Source: CAYNHQ01 sp964397255 (lineage in GTDB: Bacteria; Bdellovibrionota_G; JALEGL01; DATDPG01). From it: a stretch of DNA of 64,000 nt. Numbering within the stretch: the stretch's first letter is position 1; every line of letters begins with the position of its first letter. The notes under the pieces are model-generated. The model had not been told where the DNA came from. It made no database searches and worked only from the letters and a program-made list of their open reading frames with translations. The position numbers and the translations under genes were made by a program. The stretch covers positions 372,001 to 436,000 of the forward strand of contig CAYNHQ010000002.1 of NCBI GenBank assembly GCA_964397255.1, in the 5' to 3' direction. Below are positions 24,909-31,588 of this stretch, in pieces.

Positions 24909-25203
24909 ACAATACAATTCCTTCTTTTAGTATTCGGTCACGAAATTTTTTATCGACATCATTTATACATACCAGGTCGATTCCCTTTAGCGTACGCGCA
25001 TAGTCTTTCACGTCCAACGAGAACCGAGACCATTCTTCCTTTGCTCGCTTGTCCAGATCGAAGGCAAAATCGTAATCGGATGTCTCTCGAAAATCTCCTC
25101 GAGCTCGAGAACCAAATAAAATGACCCTTCGCGGATTGAGTCGTTCCTTGGCCAGGGTTACGACATATGCAACTACCGGATTGTTCTTTGCCACATCAGT
25201 CAT
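24874..25203 (-). CDS. MntA-like minimal nucleotidyltransferase, probable antitoxin
   Basis: About 109 residues from ATG 25203 (the TTG at 25212 is 3 codons upstream). Pol-beta-type minimal nucleotidyltransferase with GS at 31-32 and DYD at 43-45, giving the GSX10DXD signature of MntA antitoxins, which AMPylate the Tyr of the HEPN partner. The gene overlaps the HepT-like gene by 35 bp. Its start lies about 25 bp from a tRNA-Glu-like repeat (R1). Confidence 0.88.
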   Translation of the reverse strand: MTDVAKNNPVVAYVVTLAKERLNPRRVILFGSRARGDFRETSDYDFAFDLDKRAKEEWSRFSLDVKDYARTLKGIDLVCINDVDKKFRDRILKEGIVLYESKTESHARK

Positions 25204-25229
25204 TTGCACCAATGTTGAACTTTCTGTCC

Positions 25230-25268
25230 GTTCAACCCCGCTACATTTGGCGTGCCGTATGGCACGCC
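25230..25268. repeat. Repeat R1: tRNA-Glu 3'-end-like sequence with a perfect hairpin
   Basis: GTTCAACCCCGCTACATTTG then GCGTGCC. It resembles R2 at 30071-30097 (GTTCGACTCCGCTGCATTTG then GCGTCCC). GGCGTGCC and GGCACGCC (25249-25268) form a perfect 8-bp stem around GTAT. It sits immediately upstream of the MntA/HepT pair. Confidence 0.6.
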
Positions 25269-25354
25269 CTCCAACTGTATTTCGAGTCGGAAAGTGAGTC
25301 CAATCTTTAATAGTAGTGGCTGGCGACTATTTTATCGGGGGCTTGAGGTCAGTT

Positions 25355-27134
25355 TGTCTAAAAACTCCAAGCGTTGAATTTTATTTCAAAAGTGAATCGT
25401 GTTGAGACAATGGGAGAAGACGGTTTTCGGAAGGGAGAAGAATCCAATGTATCGACCCTATGTCTTGAATCAACCGACGCTATTTCCCCAAGATGTCCGC
25501 GAGTATTTGGGACCCACCCATGAAGCTTCCCTTATTTGCGAAGCCATAGGCGTCGTTCGTGAGGTCGACTCGTTTTTACGAGATCGATTTTCCGTAGGGC
25601 AAAGTGGCGAAGGTCGGCCCGCATTTGATCCGATCATGATGTTATCTCTTCTTTGCTATGGTTATGCGATCGGCGTTCGGTCGTCGCGAAAGATGGCGCG
25701 GCTTCCCGTTCGGGACATGGGGGCGTATTGGCTTACGGCCGGGGAGCGGCCGGACTTTCGAACGATTTGTTTATTTCGAGTACAAAACGAAGAAGCCTTG
25801 GCAACGACGTTTGCGCACGTGTTGAAAGTGGCAAAAGAGTTGGGGCTGTTGAATCTGGGGGTGTTGGCCTTGGATGGTACGCGCATGCGCGCCAACGTGA
25901 AACGATCGATGTCTACAGTTAAAGAGCTGGAAGAACAACTGGAGATCTATCGAGAAAAGATTCGCGAAATCCTTCGGGAAGTGGAGGAGAACGATCGGAA
26001 AGAGGATGAGAGGTTTGGAACGGAAAGCGACGGAACGGAACTGCCCGAGGAGATTCAAAGTGAAGAAGCACGAAAGCAGAAACTGAAGGAGATCGCCGAC
26101 CGCCTGCGCAACGAGCGAAAGCGAGAGAAGTCAAAAAAACTCCTTCGAGCGATTCGAATGACAGAACGCTTTGAAAAAGCCCGAGCCGTCGCATGGGGCT
26201 GGCCGGAGCGGAAGCTAGCCAGTGGCACCGATCCGGATGCTCGACTCATGAAACTCGAAGGCGGAAAGATTCAACCCGGCTACAATGCTCAAGCGATCGT
26301 GGAACAAGGAAGTCAGATCATTGTAGGAGGAATCGTCTTAAATGATTCCAACGATTCGTATGCCGCTCTTCCTGCGCTAAGCGACGTCATGGCTCATCAA
26401 GGAGAAGAAGCGTTAACGGGACGGGATCTGGTGGCCGATCGCGGCTATTTTAACAGCGCGAATATCGAAACGTTTGTGAACATCCCCGCCAATTGTCTGA
26501 TCAAACCGATCGGAGAAGGAAATCGGCAATACGTATTGGAACCCCAGGACAAGAAACCCAAACGACTATCCAAATGGGACTTCCGCTTTCACGACCGAGG
26601 AGAGCCGGAAGACTCCTTTTATATCTGTCCGAAAGGTCGACATCTTACCTATGTCGGTCAAGAACGATTGGATTCTGGCAGTAAGAGAATCCGGTATGCC
26701 CAGCGACGACAAGGGCACCTCTATCGAAGTAAAAATTGTGAGGACTGTACGTTTGCACCGCAATGTTTACCTCCGGATGGCCGTCCGCGAGCGCTTCTCC
26801 GGGATCCCATAGCGGACCCGTTCAAAGATCGAATGCATGTGCTTTTTCGAAAACCGGAGATCCAACGCACTTACATCGCTCGGATGTACACCGCCGAGCC
26901 CGTGTTTGCGATGGTCAAAGAGCATCGGGGAATGAGACGCTTTCTGTTACGGGGACTAAAAAACGTCAACATCGAATGGCGTCTGGCCTGTCTGACGCAT
27001 AACCTCCTTCGGATTGCTCGGACAAAGATCGGATCTCCAACGCCTTTACCCGTCCTGACTTGATCCACCCGTCGCTCAGTCAACAGAAATAACCGTAGTC
27101 CTTTACCTCAATAAATCCTGCCAGTTTTTAGACA
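25355..27134 (+). mobile_element. IS1182-family insertion sequence
   Basis: About 1.78 kb bounded by 12-bp perfect inverted repeats: TGTCTAAAAACT at 25355-25366 and its complement AGTTTTTAGACA at 27123-27134. It holds a single intact IS1182-family transposase gene. I see no clear target-site duplication flanking the ends. It is inserted between the MntA/HepT module and the GST gene. Confidence 0.8.
25447..27063 (+). CDS. IS1182-family transposase
   Basis: 538 residues from ATG 25447 (MYRPYVLNQPTLFPQDVREYL), with GGGAGAAG upstream. A frame from 25399 adds 16 residues. N-terminal DUF772-type domain (AFDPIMMLSLLCYGYAIGVRSSRKMARL), the DDE catalytic domain with LALDGTRMRANVK and VADRGYFN, a coiled-coil insertion rich in Glu/Lys, and a Cys-rich zinc-like motif (CEDCTFAPQCLP). 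The ending (VFAMVKEHRGMRRFLLRGLKNVNIEWRLACLTHNLLRI) is typical. It appears intact. Confidence 0.93.
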   Translation: MYRPYVLNQPTLFPQDVREYLGPTHEASLICEAIGVVREVDSFLRDRFSVGQSGEGRPAFDPIMMLSLLCYGYAIGVRSSRKMARLPVRDMGAYWLTAGERPDFRTICLFRVQNEEALATTFAHVLKVAKELGLLNLGVLALDGTRMRANVKRSMSTVKELEEQLEIYREKIREILREVEENDRKEDERFGTESDGTELPEEIQSEEARKQKLKEIADRLRNERKREKSKKLLRAIRMTERFEKARAVAWGWPERKLASGTDPDARLMKLEGGKIQPGYNAQAIVEQGSQIIVGGIVLNDSNDSYAALPALSDVMAHQGEEALTGRDLVADRGYFNSANIETFVNIPANCLIKPIGEGNRQYVLEPQDKKPKRLSKWDFRFHDRGEPEDSFYICPKGRHLTYVGQERLDSGSKRIRYAQRRQGHLYRSKNCEDCTFAPQCLPPDGRPRALLRDPIADPFKDRMHVLFRKPEIQRTYIARMYTAEPVFAMVKEHRGMRRFLLRGLKNVNIEWRLACLTHNLLRIARTKIGSPTPLPVLT

Positions 27135-27256
27135 CTCTGAGGTGGCCGAGCATCAGCCTATTTGGCCGAATGACTTATTTGTTTTTGAGCAAGGAAGACA
27201 ACCTTAGAGCCTAGCGCTTGCTTGGCGAACCTGGTCGAATGAGGCTTAATCGATGA

Positions 27257-27919
27257 ATGTCGGGTTCATTAAAGCTCGTACTAACACCACAATCTCATTT
27301 TTCTCGAAAAGTTCGAATCGTGTTGACCGAATTGAAACTCGAATGTGAATTCATCTATGTACAAAATTTGCTCTCCACGGATCCTTCAAAGTTTGCTGGG
27401 AATCCGATCTTACGTGTGCCGGTTCTTAAAGATGGCGAACATATGATTGTCGAGTCCGATTCGATCGTTCGTTACCTGCTGGAAAAATATGAAAGCGCGG
27501 AAAACGATCGATTCTCATTTTTTCAAATGACTTCACCCCAGCGAAATGCCCTTTCATTTATTTCGGCGATCATGGGAGCAGAAGTCGAACTGATCCTTTC
27601 CCAACGGAGCGGACTTCCATTAGAGCCTATGCCGCATTATTTTCAACGTTACCGAGAGGTCATCCGCCATTGCCTGGCAAGGCTGGAAAGGGAAGGCGCC
27701 GCCATCTGGCCCACAAGAGAATTTTCCTATTTGGATATCGCGCTGATCTGCATGTGGGACCATCTCGGTTACAATAAATTGATCGACATCGCGAAGTCCT
27801 ATTCCTGGATCAACCAGCAGACTACCAAACACGCCGTACGAGAAAGCGTTGCTTCCACGACACCTCAAAAGATGGAACATTTGCAATGGGAACTTTATCC
27901 GAAACAGCGCAAGCGGTGA
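27257..27919 (+). CDS. Glutathione S-transferase-like protein
   Basis: 220 residues. N-terminal thioredoxin-fold domain (LVLTPQSHFSRKVRIVLTELKLECEFI) with Ser/His at the active-site position, the cis-Pro motif RVPVLKDGEHMIVESDSIVRYLLEKYE, then the helical C-terminal domain. It may conjugate or reduce electrophiles with glutathione; the substrate is unknown. It is the only plus-strand cargo gene between IS1182 and repeat R3. Confidence 0.87.
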   Translation: MSGSLKLVLTPQSHFSRKVRIVLTELKLECEFIYVQNLLSTDPSKFAGNPILRVPVLKDGEHMIVESDSIVRYLLEKYESAENDRFSFFQMTSPQRNALSFISAIMGAEVELILSQRSGLPLEPMPHYFQRYREVIRHCLARLEREGAAIWPTREFSYLDIALICMWDHLGYNKLIDIAKSYSWINQQTTKHAVRESVASTTPQKMEHLQWELYPKQRKR

Positions 27920-28065
27920 ACGGACGAAAATTGGGATGACAAATTTGCCACTTTATTGCGCTGGCGCACTACGTTCTCGGCTCGTACTGCATTGCTACAA
28001 CTGAGGGGACCCCGTAATTTGGACAACTGGGTTGAAAGTCTCTTGCTCGCGCACCCAAAAAAATT

Positions 28066-28104
28066 GGCACCCGCTCGGAGGTAACATTACATTGTCGAAC
28101 CCGT
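28066..28104. repeat. Direct repeat copy B: GGAGGTAACATTA block joined to a tRNA-Glu T-arm
   Basis: Second copy of the block at 24402-24443: GGCACCCGCTCGGAGG, TAACATTA, CATTGTCGAACCCGT. The two direct repeats are about 3.7 kb apart and enclose the MntA/HepT pair, the IS and the GST gene. Confidence 0.75.
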
Positions 28105-28117
28105 TTGAACTCCAAAT

Positions 28118-28138
28118 AAAAAAGCATTTGGCGTCCCC
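28118..28138. repeat. Repeat R3: putative att copy of the tRNA-Glu 3' end plus flank
   Basis: 21 bp identical to 35081-35101, where the sequence is the 3' end of tRNA-Glu and its A-tract flank (core AAAAAGCATTTGGCGTCCCC). It is a direct repeat bracketing the ~7 kb recombinase-bearing segment. Confidence 0.75.
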
Positions 28139-28317
28139 TGGTTACTTACGGTAGTACCAATCAAGTCAGCCATAAGAGGGGACGCTATAACCTAAAAAAA
28201 TCAATGAGATTGTAATCGCCTTACCAGCCTATAGCTAGCATTTCGCTTGGCCAACACTCTGCGGCTGCAAAGTCTGTTGTTCACCTTGTGGGAGCAAGGC
28301 GCGTGGACAACACCATT

Positions 28318-28339
28318 GGACACAACAAAGTTGTTGTCC
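28318..28339 (-). terminator. Stem-loop downstream of the secreted protein gene
   Basis: GGACACAAC (28318-28326) pairs with GTTGTTGTCC (28330-28339) around AAA, starting 14 bp past the stop of the 28354 gene in the direction of its transcription. No U-run follows, so termination is only possible. Confidence 0.4.
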
Positions 28340-28353
28340 AATTCTCACGCAAA

Positions 28354-29232
28354 CTATCGCAGAAGCTCGCAGGGCGTCTTGAGCGCAGTCGCAGGCGTGG
28401 GAACACCCTTGATACTAAACTGACTAACGTCAAATGATCTATGGTCTAGCGTTTCAAGTTCCGTTACTTTCCCAGAAGCGTTAGAAAGCGTAGCTGGCTT
28501 ATTTCTTTCAAACGGTGTTGGGCTAAACAAAACGCCGCCGTTTTTAAGGGTAATGTAGGTTGTTCCACCATCACGATATCGTTCAACGTCTTTGATTTTG
28601 TATTCCTTCATTGCTTTGAGCGAGCCGACGAATAGTCTGTAGCTCTCATAGCTATAGTTTAGCTTGGCAGCGTCTACATAAACCCAAAGGCTGTTATCTT
28701 TCGCCTTGAATACATATTCAGGCTGGCGGTCACTGGTCGGAAGAGGATGTAAGGGAATCTTCCCGCTACGGATTTGGCTTTGAATCTGCGCAATAACCTG
28801 GTCTGAGGCAGGTTCAAATAGCTTTGATTTTTCGCCGCATACGAGACGATATTCATCTGATGGTTTAAATATGTCCTTTGTATCTACTCCTGCGTAAAAA
28901 TCTCCACTGCCCGATGGATCATAGAAGGATAGATGATATTGAGTGGAGGTGCCGCCGAAACCCGTCTCTTCTTGCTGGTACAAACCCTTTTGATTTCCAT
29001 AAAATGTTAGATTGGTATCAAAAAATTCAGGGTTCTCCCCATTCCCAAGGATTTTGTCCTTATAATCGAATCGAACAATCAGGTTACCTTGATCGTCGTG
29101 ATAGGCTGTTTCGATCTCTACATCCTTTGTCCCAGCGAATGCTACTTGGTTGACTAGCGAAAACGCTGTTATCAAAAGGGGTACAACTAGCGCACTCGAT
29201 TTACTCGTTTTCATTCGCTTGGTAAGTAGCAT
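28354..29232 (-). CDS. Secreted hypothetical protein
   Basis: 292 residues from ATG 29232, which has GGAGG 6 nt upstream; a longer frame to 29343 is unsupported. Signal peptide (SSALVVPLLITAFSLVNQVAFA) and a mature protein with beta-rich segments and two lone cysteines (LVCGEKSK, TPCELLR). I recognise no family. It is a single cargo gene lying between tRNA-Glu-like repeats R3 (28118) and R5 (29509). Confidence 0.75.
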   Translation of the reverse strand: MLLTKRMKTSKSSALVVPLLITAFSLVNQVAFAGTKDVEIETAYHDDQGNLIVRFDYKDKILGNGENPEFFDTNLTFYGNQKGLYQQEETGFGGTSTQYHLSFYDPSGSGDFYAGVDTKDIFKPSDEYRLVCGEKSKLFEPASDQVIAQIQSQIRSGKIPLHPLPTSDRQPEYVFKAKDNSLWVYVDAAKLNYSYESYRLFVGSLKAMKEYKIKDVERYRDGGTTYITLKNGGVLFSPTPFERNKPATLSNASGKVTELETLDHRSFDVSQFSIKGVPTPATALKTPCELLR

Positions 29233-29508
29233 GTCAGACCTCCAAAGTTTTTGCCTACCCCCTTTTTGGCAAGACGCATACCACAAAAGCGTTGTTGAAA
29301 TCATTGGTAAATTTAAGTTGGACGGCCAAAAAGTTTGCGACATCTGTGGGGCGTTCGAGACACAAATAAGCCAGATTTCAGGACGTTATGTCAGGAGGTG
29401 TGCGACAATTTTTTTCTGAAAATCATTTCTTGGAATGGGATTCGAACCGTTGTGTCAACTGGCTCCTGTCTTCTCAACAGCAAGGTCTCTGTTTCATTTC
29501 AACCATAA

Positions 29509-29538
29509 TGGCGTCCCCGACATGCAGCGGGTTGAACT
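29509..29538. repeat. Repeat R5: tRNA-Glu 3'-end-like sequence
   Basis: TGGCGTCCCCGACATGCAGC then GGGTTGAACT. The first 13 nt equal the tRNA-Glu 3' end complement (35092 onwards); the second part equals R0 (9800-9819). A further T-arm-like fragment, GGGATTCGAACCGTTGT, lies at 29438-29454. Confidence 0.65.
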
Positions 29539-30047
29539 CATTTTCCAATTGACCCGAGAAAGTTTGTAATCGTATCAACTAACCCTGCGTCCCCTGTATA
29601 GGTCTTTAGCGTAAACTTTGGAACGGTTTCGTTGTTAATTCCACGAATCATAGACGATAGGTTATTCGGCCAAAAACCTTCTTGATAGAGCCCAAGAATC
29701 GGAATTTCCCTTATTCCCATACGAGGTCTTAAATATGCGTGAGCAAATTCAATTCCCGTTCCTAAACTGGGAGTCGAAATCTCAAATATGGCTGCATCAA
29801 TCTCCCCTTCCACCCCTTCGATCATTTTGTTTCGAACATAAATGACTCTCTCATCGCTTTTGGAAGGGAGAGGGCCAATTGAGTTCTCCATAAGACTAAG
29901 AACTTCGTCTAAAGTTTTGCCTAAAGTATGTTCAGAATATGTGACATGTCCGAGATTTGAGATTGTTTTTAAAATCAGTTGGTAGATGTTCGAACGCTCA
30001 CCTCTTTGAGCATGCCCTTGAATTGCCCCACCGAAAAATACCTTCAT
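29538..30047 (-). CDS. DNPH1-like / nucleoside 2-deoxyribosyltransferase-family protein
   Basis: 169 residues. The N-terminal FFGGAIQGHAQRGERSNIYQ, the ...SEHTLGK segment, the motif AAIFEISTPSLGTGIEFAHA, and the C-terminal FWPNNLSSMIRGI match the 2'-deoxynucleoside 5'-phosphate N-hydrolase (DNPH1/Rcl) pattern more closely than bacterial NDT enzymes. The Glu in EISTPSLG-x-G-x-E and the Ser-rich phosphate loop fit the active site. A role in cleaving modified or damaged deoxynucleotides, or anti-phage nucleotide depletion, is inference. The start is within 25 bp of repeat R2. Confidence 0.82.
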   Translation of the reverse strand: MKVFFGGAIQGHAQRGERSNIYQLILKTISNLGHVTYSEHTLGKTLDEVLSLMENSIGPLPSKSDERVIYVRNKMIEGVEGEIDAAIFEISTPSLGTGIEFAHAYLRPRMGIREIPILGLYQEGFWPNNLSSMIRGINNETVPKFTLKTYTGDAGLVDTITNFLGSIGK

Positions 30048-30394
30048 AACTCCTCTAATTTATCTTAGCAGTTCGACTCCGCTGCATTTGGCGTCCCAAA
30101 TAGTTACGAATTGGAACCATATCACAAGTTGGCTGAAAGACATGGACTCGCTCCGACGGGAGTTGGTCGCGTGAGATCAGGTCTGAGACCTAACTCAGGA
30201 CAATTACTGGAAGAGTATCTCCGTTCAAGGAGATCCCTCGTTCATCTCGAACCTACTCGGGAAGCGAAGAGATGGAAATCCCCTACTCCTTCTCTCCTTA
30301 TCCGGAAAGAAAGGAGGCGAGACGGGAGCCAGAATGTTGCCAGCGGTCTCGCCCCTTTTGTTTTGCACTGGCGTCGGAAGGGCACGGAGGATCT
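30048..30394. other. Stretch without a confident gene
   Basis: 347 bp. It contains repeat R2 at 30071-30097. Short frames here (e.g. 30111-30398) lack ribosome sites and family features. The frame of the next gene is open from 30272 but its better start is at 30395. Confidence 0.55.
30071..30097. repeat. Repeat R2: tRNA-Glu 3'-end-like sequence
   Basis: GTTCGACTCCGCTGCATTTG then GCGTCCC. It shares GCATTTGGCGTCCC with the tRNA-Glu 3' flank (35088-35100) and the upstream half with R1. It lies just upstream of the DNPH1-like gene. Confidence 0.65.
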
Positions 30395-30937
30395 GTGATT
30401 GTTGCGAAACACGATTTAAAAATTAGACCCGATCGCTCGGCACCTGAAAAATTGGGCGCGCCAGTAACTTGTGAGAGGAAAGGAAAGTCCTTCGGAGGAG
30501 ATGATCCAAAGGTCGCCGAGGCCCTCATTCGACAACTTCGGGGATCACTCCCTCCGGAAAGCAGAGAGGACCTCAAGTCGATTAAGAACGCATTGTCTCT
30601 TGTCCAACAATTGGGCCCCACCGACCAACTTGAGGGCCTGCTTGCCGTTCAGATGGTCGCAACACACACGCTGGCGATGGAGTTTGTGCGGATCACCAAT
30701 GCGAATCGCGACCAGCGAGTCGTTCTGGATTCATGCATTACTTGGACCACGAAGCTGCTTAGGCTCTTTGCTCAGCAGGTGGACGCTCTCGGAAGGTACC
30801 GGCGGAGGGGTGAGCAGCATTTTACTGTTCACCACGTCTCCGTGAATAACGTCGGACAGGCCGTGGTAGGCAACCTTGTCCCCCAGGGGGTGAGATCAAG
30901 TAGCCCGCAAGATGGACCCCATGCAAAGCGAGAATAG
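30395..30937 (+). CDS. Mobile-element-associated hypothetical protein
   Basis: About 180 residues from GTG 30395, preceded by GGAGG. The segment LLAVQMVATHTLAMEFVRIT, the helix KLLRLFAQQVDALGRYRRRG and the ending QHFTVHHVSVNNVGQAVVGN are hallmarks of a protein commonly found beside the HGGxSTGPRT protein in prophage-like regions of Proteobacteria. Function is unknown. It overlaps the start of that partner gene by 26 bp. A longer frame to 30272 is possible but less likely. Confidence 0.72.
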   Translation: MIVAKHDLKIRPDRSAPEKLGAPVTCERKGKSFGGDDPKVAEALIRQLRGSLPPESREDLKSIKNALSLVQQLGPTDQLEGLLAVQMVATHTLAMEFVRITNANRDQRVVLDSCITWTTKLLRLFAQQVDALGRYRRRGEQHFTVHHVSVNNVGQAVVGNLVPQGVRSSSPQDGPHAKRE

Positions 30938-31235
30938 TGCGCCCAGGAGAGGCTGGCTTAAGAATGGTAACCGCCCAGGGAATCCCGCGCTCGCTGCGAG
31001 ATGTCTCGCCAGAACAAGGAGCGGCAACCCCTGTCAAGCTCCATCAATGAAGAGCGGTCGCTGTAGACTTCACGGAGGTAAATCAACCGGGCCAAGAACC
31101 GCGGAAGGTTTGGCGAGGTCCCGAAGGGCAAATTGGAAACACGGATTGTACGAAGCGAGCCTCCGTTTCAAAGTAAGGCTTCTCGCAAGCATGCTCAGAG
31201 AGAGCCGGATCGTCCTGTACAAAATAGGCCACTGA
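30912..31235 (+). CDS. HGGxSTGPRT-motif protein (phage-associated)
   Basis: 107 residues. The sequence CLARTRSGNPCQAPSMKSGRCRLHGGKSTGPRTAEG is the signature of small phage-linked proteins with a CX(n)C-HGG motif, followed by LARSRRANWKHGLY. Probably binds metal or nucleic acid through the Cys/His cluster; function is not established. It overlaps the preceding gene and is convergent with the XRE regulator (5 bp). Confidence 0.75.
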   Translation: MDPMQSENSAPRRGWLKNGNRPGNPALAARCLARTRSGNPCQAPSMKSGRCRLHGGKSTGPRTAEGLARSRRANWKHGLYEASLRFKVRLLASMLRESRIVLYKIGH

Positions 31236-31240
31236 GCAGT

Positions 31241-31534
31241 CTAGGTATTCGCGCGCGAGACGACGGACCGCCGAGTCGGGCGACCCAGTGAGATTTTCTC
31301 GTTCTTCGGACGCGAAAAGAGGTTCCGTGCCTCGATTCGGAAGAATAGTGCGATGCGGCATAGCGACCGAATTGTGAGGTTCTCACGCCCCGCTTCCAGT
31401 CTCTGTGTGTATTTCAGCGATAGCCCCAACTTTTCTGCAAGCTGCTCCTGCGTGAGTCCTTCTCGTTTTCTCAGCTCGGCGACCTTTCGTCCGATTCTGA
31501 ATAGAACGCGATCAGCGTCCTCCTGTGCCATCAT
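31241..31534 (-). CDS. XRE-family HTH transcriptional regulator
   Basis: About 97 residues. A classic XRE HTH near residues 10-65: VAELRKREGLTQEQLAEKLGLSLKYTQRLEAGRENLTIRSLCRIALFF. The tail is basic and unstructured. Start taken as ATG 31534 (a neighbouring ATG at 31531 and a TTG at 31558 are alternatives). It is divergent from the propeller-repeat lipoprotein gene by about 55 bp, so it may control that promoter. Confidence 0.85.
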   Translation of the reverse strand: MMAQEDADRVLFRIGRKVAELRKREGLTQEQLAEKLGLSLKYTQRLEAGRENLTIRSLCRIALFFRIEARNLFSRPKNEKISLGRPTRRSVVSRANT

Positions 31535-31588
31535 GTTGATGGTTAGAGTTCTCGACAAACATAAAAACCTACTTATAAGTTGGTATTT

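Larger units (their letters stand above)
27920..28353. other. Gene-free stretch with tRNA-Glu-derived repeats
   Basis: 434 bp without a credible gene. It contains the 28066-28104 repeat, the 28118-28138 copy of the tRNA-Glu 3' end with its flank, and a hairpin at 28318-28339. The rest shows no coding pattern on either strand. Confidence 0.65.

Noticed and set aside
25355..27134. Target-site duplication for IS1182
   Set aside because: TGAGGT occurs near both ends but at different offsets, so it is not a true flanking duplication.
29232..29420. Riboswitch before the secreted protein gene
   Set aside because: The region has a TTGCC/GGCAA inverted repeat and purine-rich runs but does not match the conserved core of any riboswitch I could recall well enough to assign.
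24329..30097. Integron attC sites
   Set aside because: The repeats and single-gene layout recall integron cassettes, but I find no RYYYAAC/GTTRRRY core pairs and no integron-type tyrosine integrase. The repeats are recognisable tRNA-Glu 3'-end fragments.
30111..30398. 95-residue plus-strand frame
   Set aside because: No ribosome site, no family resemblance, low-complexity basic composition; it overlaps the better-supported gene's upstream part.
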